Shown here: in pieces, positions 7,365 through 15,362 of the stretch
Numbering within the stretch: position 1 is the stretch's first letter
How the letters are laid out: the number at the start of each line of letters is the position of its first letter
Source of the DNA: Nitrospirota bacterium
Lineage (GTDB): Bacteria; Nitrospirota; Thermodesulfovibrionia; UBA6902
DNA: 35,008 nucleotides
Direction of reading: 5' to 3'
NCBI GenBank assembly: GCA_016234115.1
Contig: JACRHD010000027.1
Coordinates: forward strand, 1 to 35,008
Notes under the pieces: model-generated
Database searches by the model: none
The model's input: only the letters and a program-made list of their open reading frames with translations
What the model was told of the DNA's origin: nothing
Translations under genes and position numbers: made by a program

Positions 7365-9632
7365 TTGAAAAGAACAACAATCATAGCACTGTGTACCATC
7401 GCCCTTACAGTCTTCGCTGTATGGGCATCCGACGTTTTGGCCTATGACACATGGTCTGGAGGCTGTCAATCATGTCACGGCGGCTTCCGCTCAACTTATA
7501 CCTCGCTTCACGACGGGCAGTCGTGGGGCAGCAACCTGCATGATGTGCACAGAAACACAATGTTAAGCGGAGATTGCAATGCATGTCATACCGGGTCGAG
7601 CAGGACTCCGGTATATCTTAATAGAGCAAACGGCGGAAGCGGATTTTCCGCGCTTGGCTGCTCCGGCTGCCATGGCCGGGCAGAAGACAATGTCGGCTCC
7701 GGATCGAGCGGGGCAGGCCTGCGCCAGCATCATTATATATCAGGCGAGACGGTCTGCGCCGGGTGTCATAGTGACGCCAATCCCGTAAATTTCAAACCCG
7801 TGTCCGAGAAGACGGCTCCGCCTTTCTACTTCACACCGGACACGTTACATCCTAATAAGCCCAACAGCAGTTGCAACCAGTCCCCCGGAAAAGAAAACTT
7901 TGCAGCCTCAACGGCAGGCCTCGACAACGACGGTGACGGCCTGTACGATGCTAATGATCCCGATTGTCAGGCAGTTGCAGCATGCACCGACGTCGATAAA
8001 GACGGCTACGGCTCCAACGGCGCGGCTTCCTGCACGAAAGGCACTGCGGTCGACTGTAACGATAACAATGCTGCCGTTAATCCCGGCGCTGTCGATAATA
8101 CCTGTAATGGAGTCGATGATAATTGCAGCGGCGCAGCCGATGAAGGTTATGTTCCTACAAGCACAGTGTGCGGCAAAGGAATTTGCGCAGCCACAGGCCA
8201 GTTGACCTGTCAGGCAGGCAAAACCGTAGACACCTGCGTCGCAGGGACTCCACAGACAGAGGGACCGGCGGGCAATGCTACATGCAGCGATTCACGGGAC
8301 AATGACTGCGACGGCACAACCGACTCTCTCGACTCTAACTGCGTACCGGTATGCAATCCGACAGCAGAAGTCTGCGACGGCAAGGATAATGACTGTGACG
8401 GCCAGATAGATGAGGGCATAACCTCGACACCGACTACCTGCGGTGTCGGCTCATGCGCGTCTACAGGCACACAGTCGTGCGCAGGCGGCCAGATGGTCGA
8501 CAGTTGCAAGGCGGGAACTCCGCAGACCGAGGGACCGTTCGGCAGCCCGACATGCGGTGACGGACTGGACAATAACTGCAACGGACAGACCGATGTGACG
8601 GATGCAAGCTGTGCTCAGACATGCGTACCGGCAACTGAAGTCTGCGACGGCAAAGACAATGACTGTGACAGCCAGATAGACGAGGGCATAACCTCGACAC
8701 CGACTACCTGCGGCGTCGGCTCATGCGCGTCAACAGGCACACAGTCGTGCGTAGGCGGCCAAATGGTCGACAGTTGCAAAGCGGGTTCGCCCACAGCAGA
8801 AATATGCGACGGCAAAGACAACAACTGTAACGGGACAACAGACGACGGCATAGCCTCAACACCTACGACGTGCGGCGTCGGAGTCTGCGCGGCCACAGGT
8901 CAGTCAACCTGTCAGGGCGGCAGGATGGTCGACAGTTGCACTGCCGGGACCCCGCAGACAGAGGGACCGTCAGGCGGCGCAACATGCAGTGATTCACTTG
9001 ATAACAACTGTAACGGACAAACCGATGCAGCAGACGCAAACTGCTCAGGGACTCCTCCGACGGCGTGTATTGACAAAGACCGCGACGGTTACGGTTCCAA
9101 CGGCGCGCCTACATGCAAGAAGGGTACGGCGATTGACTGTAACGACAGCAAGTCGTCTGTAAATCCAGGGGCCGCTGAAGTATGCGACGGCAAGGACAAT
9201 AATTGCAACGGCAGGACCGATGAAGGCGTTGCAAAGACCTATTACAGAGATAGCGACAGGGATGGTTACGGAAATCCGGCCTCTTCCAAAGAAAGCTGCA
9301 GAAGATCTTACGGTTACGTCATAAACAATACAGATTGTAATGACTCAAACTGGAGAATTCATCCCCAGGCTATTGAAACATGCGGAGATGGTATCGACCA
9401 GAACTGCAATGGAAACACTGACGACGTGTGCGCAGTGGACAATGATGAAGACGATGATGATGAAGGCGGCAGTTCCGGAGCTCCGGCCGATCATACCGAC
9501 AGTCAGGATGGGAAAAGGCACAAACCCGGCAAGGACGAGCCGTATGACAACAAGTGCACTTCCTGTCACGGCAGCGATCTGCGCGGCGGTGCCGGCCCTT
9601 CCTGCTATTCTTGCCACGGCAAGGAATGGTAG
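7365..9632 (+). CDS. Secreted hexaheme protein with nine MopE-type metal-binding repeats
   Basis: The 755-residue product starts at a TTG with AAGGAG seven bases upstream and has a clean signal peptide ending DVLA at residue 26. Four heme sites lie at the N-terminus (CQSCH 34, CNACH 71, CSGCH 99, CAGCH 131) and two at the extreme C-terminus (CTSCH 731, CYSCH 747). Between them are nine copies of the MopE-type putative metal-binding motif, typified by CDGKDNDCDGQIDEG (near 247, 307, 337, 397, 427, 481, 541, 607, 673), plus DKDGYGSNG calcium-loop-like segments. A very acidic DNDEDDDDE stretch precedes the C-terminal hemes. MopE-type repeats occur in surface proteins and one founding member binds copper. 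A surface-located metal-binding electron carrier is inferred. It stands alone, bounded by its own promoter and terminator. Confidence 0.88.
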   Translation: MKRTTIIALCTIALTVFAVWASDVLAYDTWSGGCQSCHGGFRSTYTSLHDGQSWGSNLHDVHRNTMLSGDCNACHTGSSRTPVYLNRANGGSGFSALGCSGCHGRAEDNVGSGSSGAGLRQHHYISGETVCAGCHSDANPVNFKPVSEKTAPPFYFTPDTLHPNKPNSSCNQSPGKENFAASTAGLDNDGDGLYDANDPDCQAVAACTDVDKDGYGSNGAASCTKGTAVDCNDNNAAVNPGAVDNTCNGVDDNCSGAADEGYVPTSTVCGKGICAATGQLTCQAGKTVDTCVAGTPQTEGPAGNATCSDSRDNDCDGTTDSLDSNCVPVCNPTAEVCDGKDNDCDGQIDEGITSTPTTCGVGSCASTGTQSCAGGQMVDSCKAGTPQTEGPFGSPTCGDGLDNNCNGQTDVTDASCAQTCVPATEVCDGKDNDCDSQIDEGITSTPTTCGVGSCASTGTQSCVGGQMVDSCKAGSPTAEICDGKDNNCNGTTDDGIASTPTTCGVGVCAATGQSTCQGGRMVDSCTAGTPQTEGPSGGATCSDSLDNNCNGQTDAADANCSGTPPTACIDKDRDGYGSNGAPTCKKGTAIDCNDSKSSVNPGAAEVCDGKDNNCNGRTDEGVAKTYYRDSDRDGYGNPASSKESCRRSYGYVINNTDCNDSNWRIHPQAIETCGDGIDQNCNGNTDDVCAVDNDEDDDDEGGSSGAPADHTDSQDGKRHKPGKDEPYDNKCTSCHGSDLRGGAGPSCYSCHGKEW
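8367..8786 (+). repeat. Near-identical 150-bp direct repeat, 270-bp period, inside the MopE-like gene
   Basis: 8367-8516 and 8637-8786 are almost identical at the DNA level; both encode the block from EVCDGKDNDCD through GGQMVDSCKAG. Because codon choice is shared as well as amino acids, the duplication is recent or is kept uniform by recombination. Shorter related units lie on either side. Confidence 0.85.
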
Positions 9633-9671
9633 AATTAAGACAGTAGCTAAGCCCGGCAATCCGGCTTAATT

Positions 9672-9716
9672 AAACAGGCCCGCAACGGAGCGTTTCCGTT
9701 GGCGGGCCTGTTTCTT
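9672..9716 (+). terminator. Rho-independent terminator after the MopE-like gene
   Basis: AAACAGGCCCGC (9672-9683) pairs perfectly with GCGGGCCTGTTT (9702-9713); AACGGA pairs with TCCGTT inside, and a T-rich tract follows. Confidence 0.9.
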
Positions 9717-9753
9717 TATAAATATATTTGCGAATTGACGGAAGTGCATAAAT

Positions 9754-9780
9754 AAAAAGGGGAGCTGAAGCACCCTTTTT
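9754..9780. terminator. Bidirectional terminator hairpin, probably ending the PilZ gene
   Basis: AAAAAGGG (9754-9761) pairs with CCCTTTTT (9773-9780) around an 11-nt loop. The A/T runs on both sides would let it work in either direction. It lies 28 bp beyond the 3' end of the minus-strand PilZ gene. Confidence 0.7.
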
Positions 9781-9807
9781 ATTTTAAATGATAAATCAAA
9801 GAGCAGG

Positions 9808-10125
9808 CTAATGAAGTGTCTTCAAAAACTCCTTGTATTCCGAGGGAGGATCTATAATTTCCAGTCCCACACTGTTTGTGCGGTCTTCCACGGAATTGTC
9901 AACAGCCCATTTCACATGACAGTTGAGATTTATTATCTTCCCGCTGTTAAGCTCGAGCTCAAGATCTACTTCAGCGCCGGGCACATAATCGTGATTATTG
10001 GGGGCAGTGATCATGTAAATCCCGCTCTCTGAAAGGTTCTCTATAAAGACCGAGCAGTTTTCCGTACACGAGATGCGCTCGGCCTTAAGGTTCACCGTTT
10101 TCCTCTCGGCGCGTCTTCTTTCCAT
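9808..10125 (-). CDS. PilZ-domain protein, stand-alone
   Basis: A 105-residue single-domain PilZ protein. The N-terminus is strongly basic (MERRRAERKTVNLKAERI), providing the arginine-rich c-di-GMP-binding segment, and NLSESGIYM matches the D/NxSxxG motif. The C-terminal GLEIIDPPSEYKEFL resembles GVKVVTPPRDYLEIL in the other PilZ protein at 2976-3308, so the two are likely paralogues of one subfamily. The ATG at 10125 has AAAGGGG upstream. A TATACT box (10171-10166, minus strand) may be its -10 element, but no good -35 is seen. It is monocistronic, between two terminators and the tRNA. It is a c-di-GMP effector by family; its target is unknown. Confidence 0.87.
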   Translation of the reverse strand: MERRRAERKTVNLKAERISCTENCSVFIENLSESGIYMITAPNNHDYVPGAEVDLELELNSGKIINLNCHVKWAVDNSVEDRTNSVGLEIIDPPSEYKEFLKTLH

Positions 10126-10324
10126 ATGACCCCTTTCGTTTTCAGGAATTCATTTAACGATGTGTCAGTATAGCAAAACAAACAAAAAAAGGGATATATT
10201 TTTAGTCAGGTATTAAATCCCCTTCCTCGGCCCTGGGTATCGGAACAGCTTCTTCATCTTTAATGCGGCGATATGCTAAACTATTTCAATCGTTTTCTAA
10301 GCTCTTAACTTTTAACTCGATAGA

Positions 10325-10398
10325 GCCCCCTTAGCTCAGTAGGATAGAGCACAGGTTTCCTAAACCTGGTGTCGCAGGTTCGATCCCTGCAGGGGGCA
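10325..10398 (+). tRNA. tRNA-Arg (anticodon CCU)
   Basis: A complete 74-nt cloverleaf. The acceptor arms GCCCCCT (10325-10331) and AGGGGGC (10391-10397) pair and are followed by discriminator A. The D-arm reads AGCTC-GAGC, and the anticodon stem CAGGT/ACCTG encloses loop TTCCTAA with anticodon CCT. The T-arm is GCAGG-TTCGATC-CCTGC. The 3' CCA is not encoded. It reads rare AGG codons. Confidence 0.97.
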
Positions 10399-10560
10399 TT
10401 TTTCTTTGAACTTGCCGGAAAACCGATGATTTCACTACACAATAAAATCCGTTTCCCGCCATACCGATATGATATAATTCTCTCTATCCTGATCATGTCA
10501 TAGAGATGTGGCAGGTACGCCTGAAGTGAAGAAGGCATGAAGTAACAGAGCGGTTTCTTT

Positions 10561-12744
10561 ATGACGCCGTCACGTCATGCCTCCGTCGCAACATTTGCTA
10601 TGGCTTACATTTTACAACATAGGACTAACAGGAAAATTTCCGCTGGAAGATATTACCCTCTCGGCGCAACACTGCATGAAGACGGGACCAATTTTGCGGT
10701 CTATTCACGTCATGCCCACGAAGTATTTTTACTCCTGTTCGACAAACCGGACGGGGAGCCGACCGACATTTTCAGGATCGAAAACAGGACTAAATATATA
10801 TGGCATACATATGTTCATGGCTTAAAGGCGGGGCAGCTTTACGGGTATAAGGTCAGGGGCGATTTCAATCCAGCCTCAGGAATGAGGTTTAACGAGAACA
10901 AGCTCCTCATCGACCCTTGCGCAAAGGCGCTGACCGGCAAATTCAGGAATACCGACAACCTGCTCCTTGCATATGACGGCCGTTCGCATGCAAAAGACAT
11001 GTCTGTCGATATTCGAGATAATACCGCGATTGTTCCGAAGTCCATCGTGACGGACGACGGCTTCGACTGGCAGGGAGACTGTCCGCTTTGCCTTCCGTTT
11101 GAAAAGACGATCATATACGAAGTCCACCTGAAGGGTTTCACGGCGCACGCTTCCTCCGGGGTGAAAAATCCCGGCACTTACCCGGGATTCGTTGAAAAGA
11201 TCCCTTACCTCAGAGACCTCGGCATAAACGCCGTCGAGTTCCTCCCTCTGCAGGAATTTTACATTGACGATTTCCTCCTCGATAAAGGGCTGACAAATTA
11301 CTGGGGTTATAACACCATCGGTTTTTTCGCCCCTGAATCGTCTTACGGCTCGGGCGATTACCACGGCTGCCAGGTGAATGAATTCAAGACGCTCGTCCGT
11401 GAACTTCATAAGGCCGGCATCGAAGTTATAATGGATGTTGTTTACAATCATACGGGTGAAGGAAACGAGCTGGGCCCTACCATGTGCTTCAGGGGAATCG
11501 ACAACCCCACTTACTACTGCCTCACCGGTCCTCCCCACGAACCGTACCGCTACTACATGAATTATACGGGCTGCGGCAACAGCATGAACCTTTCGGATAC
11601 TCATGTCATTCGCTTTGTCATGGATTCCCTTCGCTACTGGGTCGAAGTGATGCACGTCGACGGCTTCAGGTTCGACCTCGCTTCCGTCCTTGGAAGGGAA
11701 GAAGGATACTTCAGGAGATCGGCGTCATTCTTTGACGCGATCTCCCAGGACCCGGTGCTCAACAGGATAAAATTAATAGCCGAGCCGTGGGACCTCGGCA
11801 CATATGAGGTGGGGAATTTCCCTGTCGACTGGTCGGAATGGAACGGGAGGTTCAGGGACACCATGAGGAAATTCGTCAAAGGCGACGCGGGACAGATGAG
11901 AGACCTCGGCTGGAGGCTGACGGGTTCCGCTGACTTGTATAAAGACGACGGACGGTCCGCGTATAACAGCATCAACTTCATTACCTGTCATGACGGCTTC
12001 ACTCTCAATGACCTCGTATCGTATAACTATAAACACAACGAGGCCAATCTTGAATACAACAATGACGGCACGAACGACAACCATTCATGGAACTGCGGGG
12101 TCGAAGGCGAAACGGATGATATCAATGTTACACGCCTGAGAAAGCAGCTCGTTAAGAACCACGTCTGCTGCCTCATATTTTCTTCAGGGATACCTATGGT
12201 CCTGGGCGGCGATGAATTTCTGAGGACACAGAAGGGCAACAATAACGCGTACTGTCAGGACAATGAGATAAGCTGGTTCAACTGGGAATATATCGACAGG
12301 AATGCGGACGTCCTCGAATTCTTTAGAATGGCCGTTGCATTCACAAGGAGATATACGATCCTCCAGCGCAGAAAGTTCTTCCTGGGCGCGGACCTCGATG
12401 CTGACCGCATGCCGGATATCACATGGTACGGACCGGATCTCGGAAAACCCGAATGGGACAATCCCGAAGCGAGGACGCTGTGTTTCATGCTGGACGGCGG
12501 AGAGGAAAAATCAGAGACCGGAGATTACCGGCTCTTCTTCATACTGAATGCCGATCACGATGTCAGGCACGTAAAACTGCCGCTCTTTGAAGGCGGAAGA
12601 AGATGGCGGAGAGTGATTGATACGAGCCTTCAGCCCGGCGAGGATTTCATGGACACGGGGAGTGAAGTGCTTATTACCCCTCCCGACCATTATTTTGCAA
12701 ACGCGCGGAGCGTGGTCGTGCTGCTTGATGCGGAGAAACAGTAA
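10561..12744 (+). CDS. glgX: Glycogen debranching enzyme GlgX (isoamylase-type, GH13)
   Basis: This enzyme hydrolyses alpha-1,6 branches of glycogen or limit dextrin in the cytoplasm. The 727-residue product has an N-terminal CBM48-like module (GRYYPLGATLHEDGTNFAVYS and on), then a GH13 barrel. Visible GH13 motifs are region I DVVYNHT (about 293), region II GFRFDLAS with nucleophile Asp372, region III IAEPWD with acid/base Glu408, and region IV ITCHDGF with Asp478. The length is typical for GlgX. The start is uncertain: ATG 10561 and ATG 10600 (MAYILQHRTNR) both lack a Shine-Dalgarno sequence, and the second is closer to usual GlgX N-termini. A TATAAT box at 10473-10478 could be its -10, without a clear -35. 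No other glycogen genes are in the window. Confidence 0.95.
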   Translation: MTPSRHASVATFAMAYILQHRTNRKISAGRYYPLGATLHEDGTNFAVYSRHAHEVFLLLFDKPDGEPTDIFRIENRTKYIWHTYVHGLKAGQLYGYKVRGDFNPASGMRFNENKLLIDPCAKALTGKFRNTDNLLLAYDGRSHAKDMSVDIRDNTAIVPKSIVTDDGFDWQGDCPLCLPFEKTIIYEVHLKGFTAHASSGVKNPGTYPGFVEKIPYLRDLGINAVEFLPLQEFYIDDFLLDKGLTNYWGYNTIGFFAPESSYGSGDYHGCQVNEFKTLVRELHKAGIEVIMDVVYNHTGEGNELGPTMCFRGIDNPTYYCLTGPPHEPYRYYMNYTGCGNSMNLSDTHVIRFVMDSLRYWVEVMHVDGFRFDLASVLGREEGYFRRSASFFDAISQDPVLNRIKLIAEPWDLGTYEVGNFPVDWSEWNGRFRDTMRKFVKGDAGQMRDLGWRLTGSADLYKDDGRSAYNSINFITCHDGFTLNDLVSYNYKHNEANLEYNNDGTNDNHSWNCGVEGETDDINVTRLRKQLVKNHVCCLIFSSGIPMVLGGDEFLRTQKGNNNAYCQDNEISWFNWEYIDRNADVLEFFRMAVAFTRRYTILQRRKFFLGADLDADRMPDITWYGPDLGKPEWDNPEARTLCFMLDGGEEKSETGDYRLFFILNADHDVRHVKLPLFEGGRRWRRVIDTSLQPGEDFMDTGSEVLITPPDHYFANARSVVVLLDAEKQ

Positions 12745-12807
12745 CGAGTGACAAGTTACAAGTGACGGGCAATTTAAGACAACCATTCGTTACTTGTCAC
12801 TCGTTAC
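12741..12807. repeat. Palindromic repeat, GTGACAAGT family, between convergent glgX and hisF
   Basis: GTAACGAGTGACAAGT (12741-12756) is the exact reverse complement of ACTTGTCACTCGTTAC (12792-12807), with further degenerate copies of the same word on both sides. It fills the convergent gap, overlaps the glgX stop codon and could terminate both transcripts. Confidence 0.8.
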
Positions 12808-12818
12808 CCGTTACTTTA

Positions 12819-13661
12819 TTACAGTCTCACCAGCACGCCTTTAGACTTCAGATATTCTTTGGATTCACGGACAGTATATTCCCTGTAATGATAAATTGAG
12901 GCGGCAAGCGCTGCGTCGGCCTTACCCTCGACAAGCCCTTCCCGTAAATGCTCAAGCGTCCCTACCCCGCCGGATGCGACGACCGGAATTGAAACCGCTT
13001 CTGCGATAGTCCTTGTCAATTCTATATCATAGCCGTCCTTTGTCCCGTCCCTGTCCATGCTTGTAAGCAATATCTCACCCGCGCCGAGGTCTTCCATCTT
13101 CTTCGCCCACTTGACGGCGTCGATCTGTCGCATCTTTCGCCCGCCGTGAGTCGATATCGCCCATCTGCAAGGGGCAAGGGGCAAGGGGCAAGGGGCAACT
13201 TCTTTCAGAAAAGAATCTCCGAACCACGGTTCTTCCGGCTCATAAACCATGCCTTCTTTGATCCTCTTCGCGTCAACTGCTACGACAATACACTGGCTCC
13301 CGAATCTTTCCGCGGCATCCCGGATGAAATACGGATTAATCACCGCGGTTGTATTTATGGAAACTTTGTCACATCCTGAATTCAGCAGGTCCCTGATGTC
13401 CTCGATAGTCTTTATTCCCCCGCCGACCGTCAACGGCATAAAGACATCGTCAGCCGTCCTTGCGACGACGTCGAGAATGATCTTCCTCTTTTCATGAGAA
13501 GCCGTGATATCAAGAAACACCAGCTCATCCGCGCCCTGCTCGTCGTAGAATTTTGCGTTCTCGACAGGGTCGCCCGCATCAATAAGATTTTTAAAGTTTA
13601 CCCCTTTAACGACCCTTCCGTCCCTTACGTCAAGACAGGGGATTATGCGTTTTGCCAACAT
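12819..13661 (-). CDS. hisF: Imidazole glycerol phosphate synthase cyclase subunit HisF, with an unusual insertion
   Basis: HisF uses ammonia from HisH to turn PRFAR into imidazole glycerol phosphate and AICAR in histidine synthesis. The catalytic aspartates are present: Asp11 in CLDVRDGRV and Asp130 in VVAVDAKR. The phosphate-binding GGI and SGGVG motifs are also intact. The protein is 280 residues against roughly 250-256 in the family. The excess lies at residues about 138-166, between DAKRIKEG and [10 protein letters not shown], and includes [12 protein letters not shown], which is encoded by a CAAGGGG tandem heptamer repeat (13168-13198). The frame is intact. The ATG has AAGGAG upstream and follows hisA by 10 bp. 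Whether the insertion impairs the enzyme is unknown; its site, the loop after strand 5, may tolerate it. Confidence 0.95.
   Translation of the reverse strand: MLAKRIIPCLDVRDGRVVKGVNFKNLIDAGDPVENAKFYDEQGADELVFLDITASHEKRKIILDVVARTADDVFMPLTVGGGIKTIEDIRDLLNSGCDKVSINTTAVINPYFIRDAAERFGSQCIVVAVDAKRIKEGMVYEPEEPWFGDSFLKEVAPCPLPLAPCRWAISTHGGRKMRQIDAVKWAKKMEDLGAGEILLTSMDRDGTKDGYDIELTRTIAEAVSIPVVASGGVGTLEHLREGLVEGKADAALAASIYHYREYTVRESKEYLKSKGVLVRL
13168..13198. repeat. Tandem heptamer CAAGGGG x4 inside hisF
   Basis: Four uninterrupted copies of CAAGGGG plus CAA on the plus strand. The period of 7 is not a multiple of three, so gain or loss of one unit would shift the hisF frame. The same word is scattered in the palindrome at 32589-32654. 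Confidence 0.95.
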
Positions 13662-13671
13662 TTAATACTCC

Positions 13672-14400
13672 TTAAGCAACTGATAATTTTGAAATTTGAA
13701 TCGCTTCCTTTAAGTTAAGCGTGCCCTCATACAGAGCCTTCCCTGTAATCACTCCCCATAAATTCTTTATCTCAAGCAAACTTTTTATGTCATAGATTTT
13801 TGAAACCCCTCCGGAGGCGATGACGGGAATCTTCACCGCCGCGGCCATCTTTGCCATCGCGTCAATGTTCGGGCCGCTGAGCATCCCGTCCCTCGATATA
13901 TCCGTATAGATAATTCCCGACACTCCTGCATTCTGCATACTTTCCGCAAATTCAATCGCGCCGAACCCGGTGACTTCCTCCCAGCCTTTAACGGCGACCT
14001 TGCCGTCTTTTGCATCGATACCGGCTATCACCTTGCCGGGGAATTTCCCGCAGGCTTCTTCAACCATCGCGGGATTTTTGGCCGCTGATGTGCCGATTAT
14101 GACCCTGTCTACCCCGAGAGATATAAGCTTCTCTATTCTCTCAAGGTCCCTGATTCCTCCGCCTACTTCCACAGGGATATCGATCGCCTTTCTAATGGCC
14201 CTTATTTTGTCAAAGTTTCTCTGTTCACCGGTAAACGCCCCATCGAGATCGACGATGTGCAACAGCTCGGCCCCCAGCGAGGCCCAGTGTTTTGCCATTG
14301 CCTCGGGATCATCGGAATACACTGTCACCGCTTCCTTCCTTCCCTGGAGGAGCCTGACGCACTTGCCGTCTTTTAAATCTATCGCCGGTATAACTATCAT
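13672..14400 (-). CDS. hisA: Phosphoribosylformimino-5-aminoimidazole carboxamide ribotide isomerase HisA
   Basis: HisA isomerises ProFAR to PRFAR, the step before HisF. The 242-residue product is a beta/alpha barrel of normal length. The start at 14400 gives MIVIPAIDLKDGKCVRL with catalytic Asp8. EVGGGIRD, AGIDAKDGK (second catalytic Asp) and YTDISRDGMLSGPN are clear family motifs, and VIASGGVS is the C-terminal phosphate-binding loop. An upstream extension of the frame (to 14466) runs into a palindromic repeat and is not believed. It is followed by hisF on the same strand and diverges from the ferritin-like gene. Confidence 0.97.
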   Translation of the reverse strand: MIVIPAIDLKDGKCVRLLQGRKEAVTVYSDDPEAMAKHWASLGAELLHIVDLDGAFTGEQRNFDKIRAIRKAIDIPVEVGGGIRDLERIEKLISLGVDRVIIGTSAAKNPAMVEEACGKFPGKVIAGIDAKDGKVAVKGWEEVTGFGAIEFAESMQNAGVSGIIYTDISRDGMLSGPNIDAMAKMAAAVKIPVIASGGVSKIYDIKSLLEIKNLWGVITGKALYEGTLNLKEAIQISKLSVA

Positions 14401-14422
14401 CGGTAAAGTATAACAGAGTCGG

Positions 14423-14516
14423 GAGTTTAGAGTATAGAGTTTAGTAAGGAACGAGCAACATCTCATCCTTACCCGAAAGGGTCATTACTAAACTCCGGAC
14501 TCTTAACTCTAAACTC
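14423..14516. repeat. Palindromic repeat, GTTTAGAGT family, between hisA and the ferritin-like gene
   Basis: The left arm (14423-14450) is built of GAGTTTAGAGTATAGAGTTTAG. The right arm (14485-14516) carries the complementary words TTACTAAACTC and CTCTAAACTC. An inner CCTTACCCGAAAGGGT hairpin lies between. It sits at the divergent start region. Confidence 0.75.
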
Positions 14517-14526
14517 TTAAATGGTC

Positions 14527-14554
14527 TTGACATTTCTCCGGGATATGATAAATT
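14527..14554 (+). promoter_or_regulatory. Sigma70-like promoter of the ferritin-like gene
   Basis: TTGACA (14527-14532), 16-nt spacer, TAAATT (14549-14554). The following ATG at 14583 gives a leader of about 22 nt containing GGAGGAGG. Confidence 0.65.
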
Positions 14555-14582
14555 GAGTATAAATTACACGGAGGAGGTTTCT

Positions 14583-15017
14583 ATGGCAAACAAGGAATTA
14601 ATCGACGCATTGAATCAGGACCTCGCCCTCGAGTTAGGCGCGATAACGCAGTACATGTGGCACCATGCGATGGCAGAAGGTTTAAACAGCCCCTCTATCA
14701 CGGAGTTATTCAAAAAAATCAGCATCGTGGAGATGAAGCATGCGGAGTCGTTTGCCGAAAGAGTTGTTTACCTCGGAGGCACGCCTGTCACAAAGCCGTC
14801 TGAGATAAAGATGGGGGGCGACCTGAAGAAGATGATGGAGGATGACCTTGCCGGGGAACGCAACGCCATAAAGCAGTATAAGGCGCATTTGAAATTGGCG
14901 GAGGGCCTTGGAGACCCTGTAACGCGCCGGATGCTTGAAAGTATTATTGCCGATGAAGAGGGACATGACGACACATGGAGCACTATTTTAGGAATTAAAT
15001 CTCTCTTAGAGGAGTAA
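14583..15017 (+). CDS. Ferritin-like diiron protein (bacterioferritin family)
   Basis: A 144-residue four-helix bundle protein. Diiron ligands are visible in the expected order: Glu17 in LALELGAITQY, Glu50 and His53 in IVEMKHAE, Glu92 in LAGERNAIKQY, and Glu125/126 with His128 in ADEEGHDD. The family stores iron as a ferric mineral or detoxifies iron and peroxide in the cytoplasm. It is slightly shorter than classical bacterioferritin (about 158) and I cannot confirm the heme-binding methionine, so it may be a bacterioferritin-related protein without heme. The ATG at 14583 is preceded by a strong GGAGGAGG; an upstream in-frame start (14553) would lie inside the promoter. It is monocistronic. 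Confidence 0.9.
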   Translation: MANKELIDALNQDLALELGAITQYMWHHAMAEGLNSPSITELFKKISIVEMKHAESFAERVVYLGGTPVTKPSEIKMGGDLKKMMEDDLAGERNAIKQYKAHLKLAEGLGDPVTRRMLESIIADEEGHDDTWSTILGIKSLLEE

Positions 15018-15362
15018 TTGATAAATTTCAGGAACCCGCAAGCGGGGTGCCTGCGGGAGAGGGGGATTCCCTTCATGGAGGCGCGATTCTGTAAAGCCCT
15101 TCGTCTCTGTGATCTGGGAGTCCCTCCATCATTTTTGCAGCTCGCCGGAAATTACCCGTCTAAAAATATATCTTTTCCCGCCATTCCCTCAGCCTATTGA
15201 GGATGAATCAATTGGTCGAATGGCATGGTTCGACAGGCTCACCATGACAAGCTTGTCACCCTGAGCCTGTCGAAGGGTGTACCGGCTTATCCAAAAAATC
15301 CCTATCAGAAGAACCAGGTTACATGGAATTTTTAAACGTAATGATGGATAATAAAGCGCCTT
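15018..15362. other. Intergenic region without a gene
   Basis: No coding frame is convincing here. A short hairpin (AACCCGCAAGCGGGGTGCC, near 15032-15050) may terminate the ferritin-like gene. A palindrome occupies 15227-15278 and is listed separately. Confidence 0.6.
15227..15278. repeat. Palindromic repeat, TTCGACAGGCTCA type
   Basis: TTCGACAGGCTCA (15229-15241) and its reverse complement TGAGCCTGTCGAA (15262-15274) flank a smaller inner palindrome (TGACAAGCTTGTCA). In my experience this word is a common interspersed hairpin in many environmental bacterial genomes; no function is assigned. Confidence 0.9.

Noticed and set aside
8210-8896. Long antisense frames opposite the MopE-like repeats
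   Set aside because: They mirror the repetitive codon pattern of the sense gene, have no ribosome binding sites, and repeat the same Ser/Pro-rich words. They are shadows of the repeats.
10876-11655. 259-codon antisense frame within glgX
   Set aside because: It lies entirely inside a well-supported GH13 gene, which has all catalytic motifs in the sense frame. Long antisense frames are common in such genes.
13168-13198. CRISPR-like short repeat
   Set aside because: The units are seven bases in direct tandem with no spacers, so this is a simple-sequence repeat. No CRISPR array or cas gene was seen in the window.
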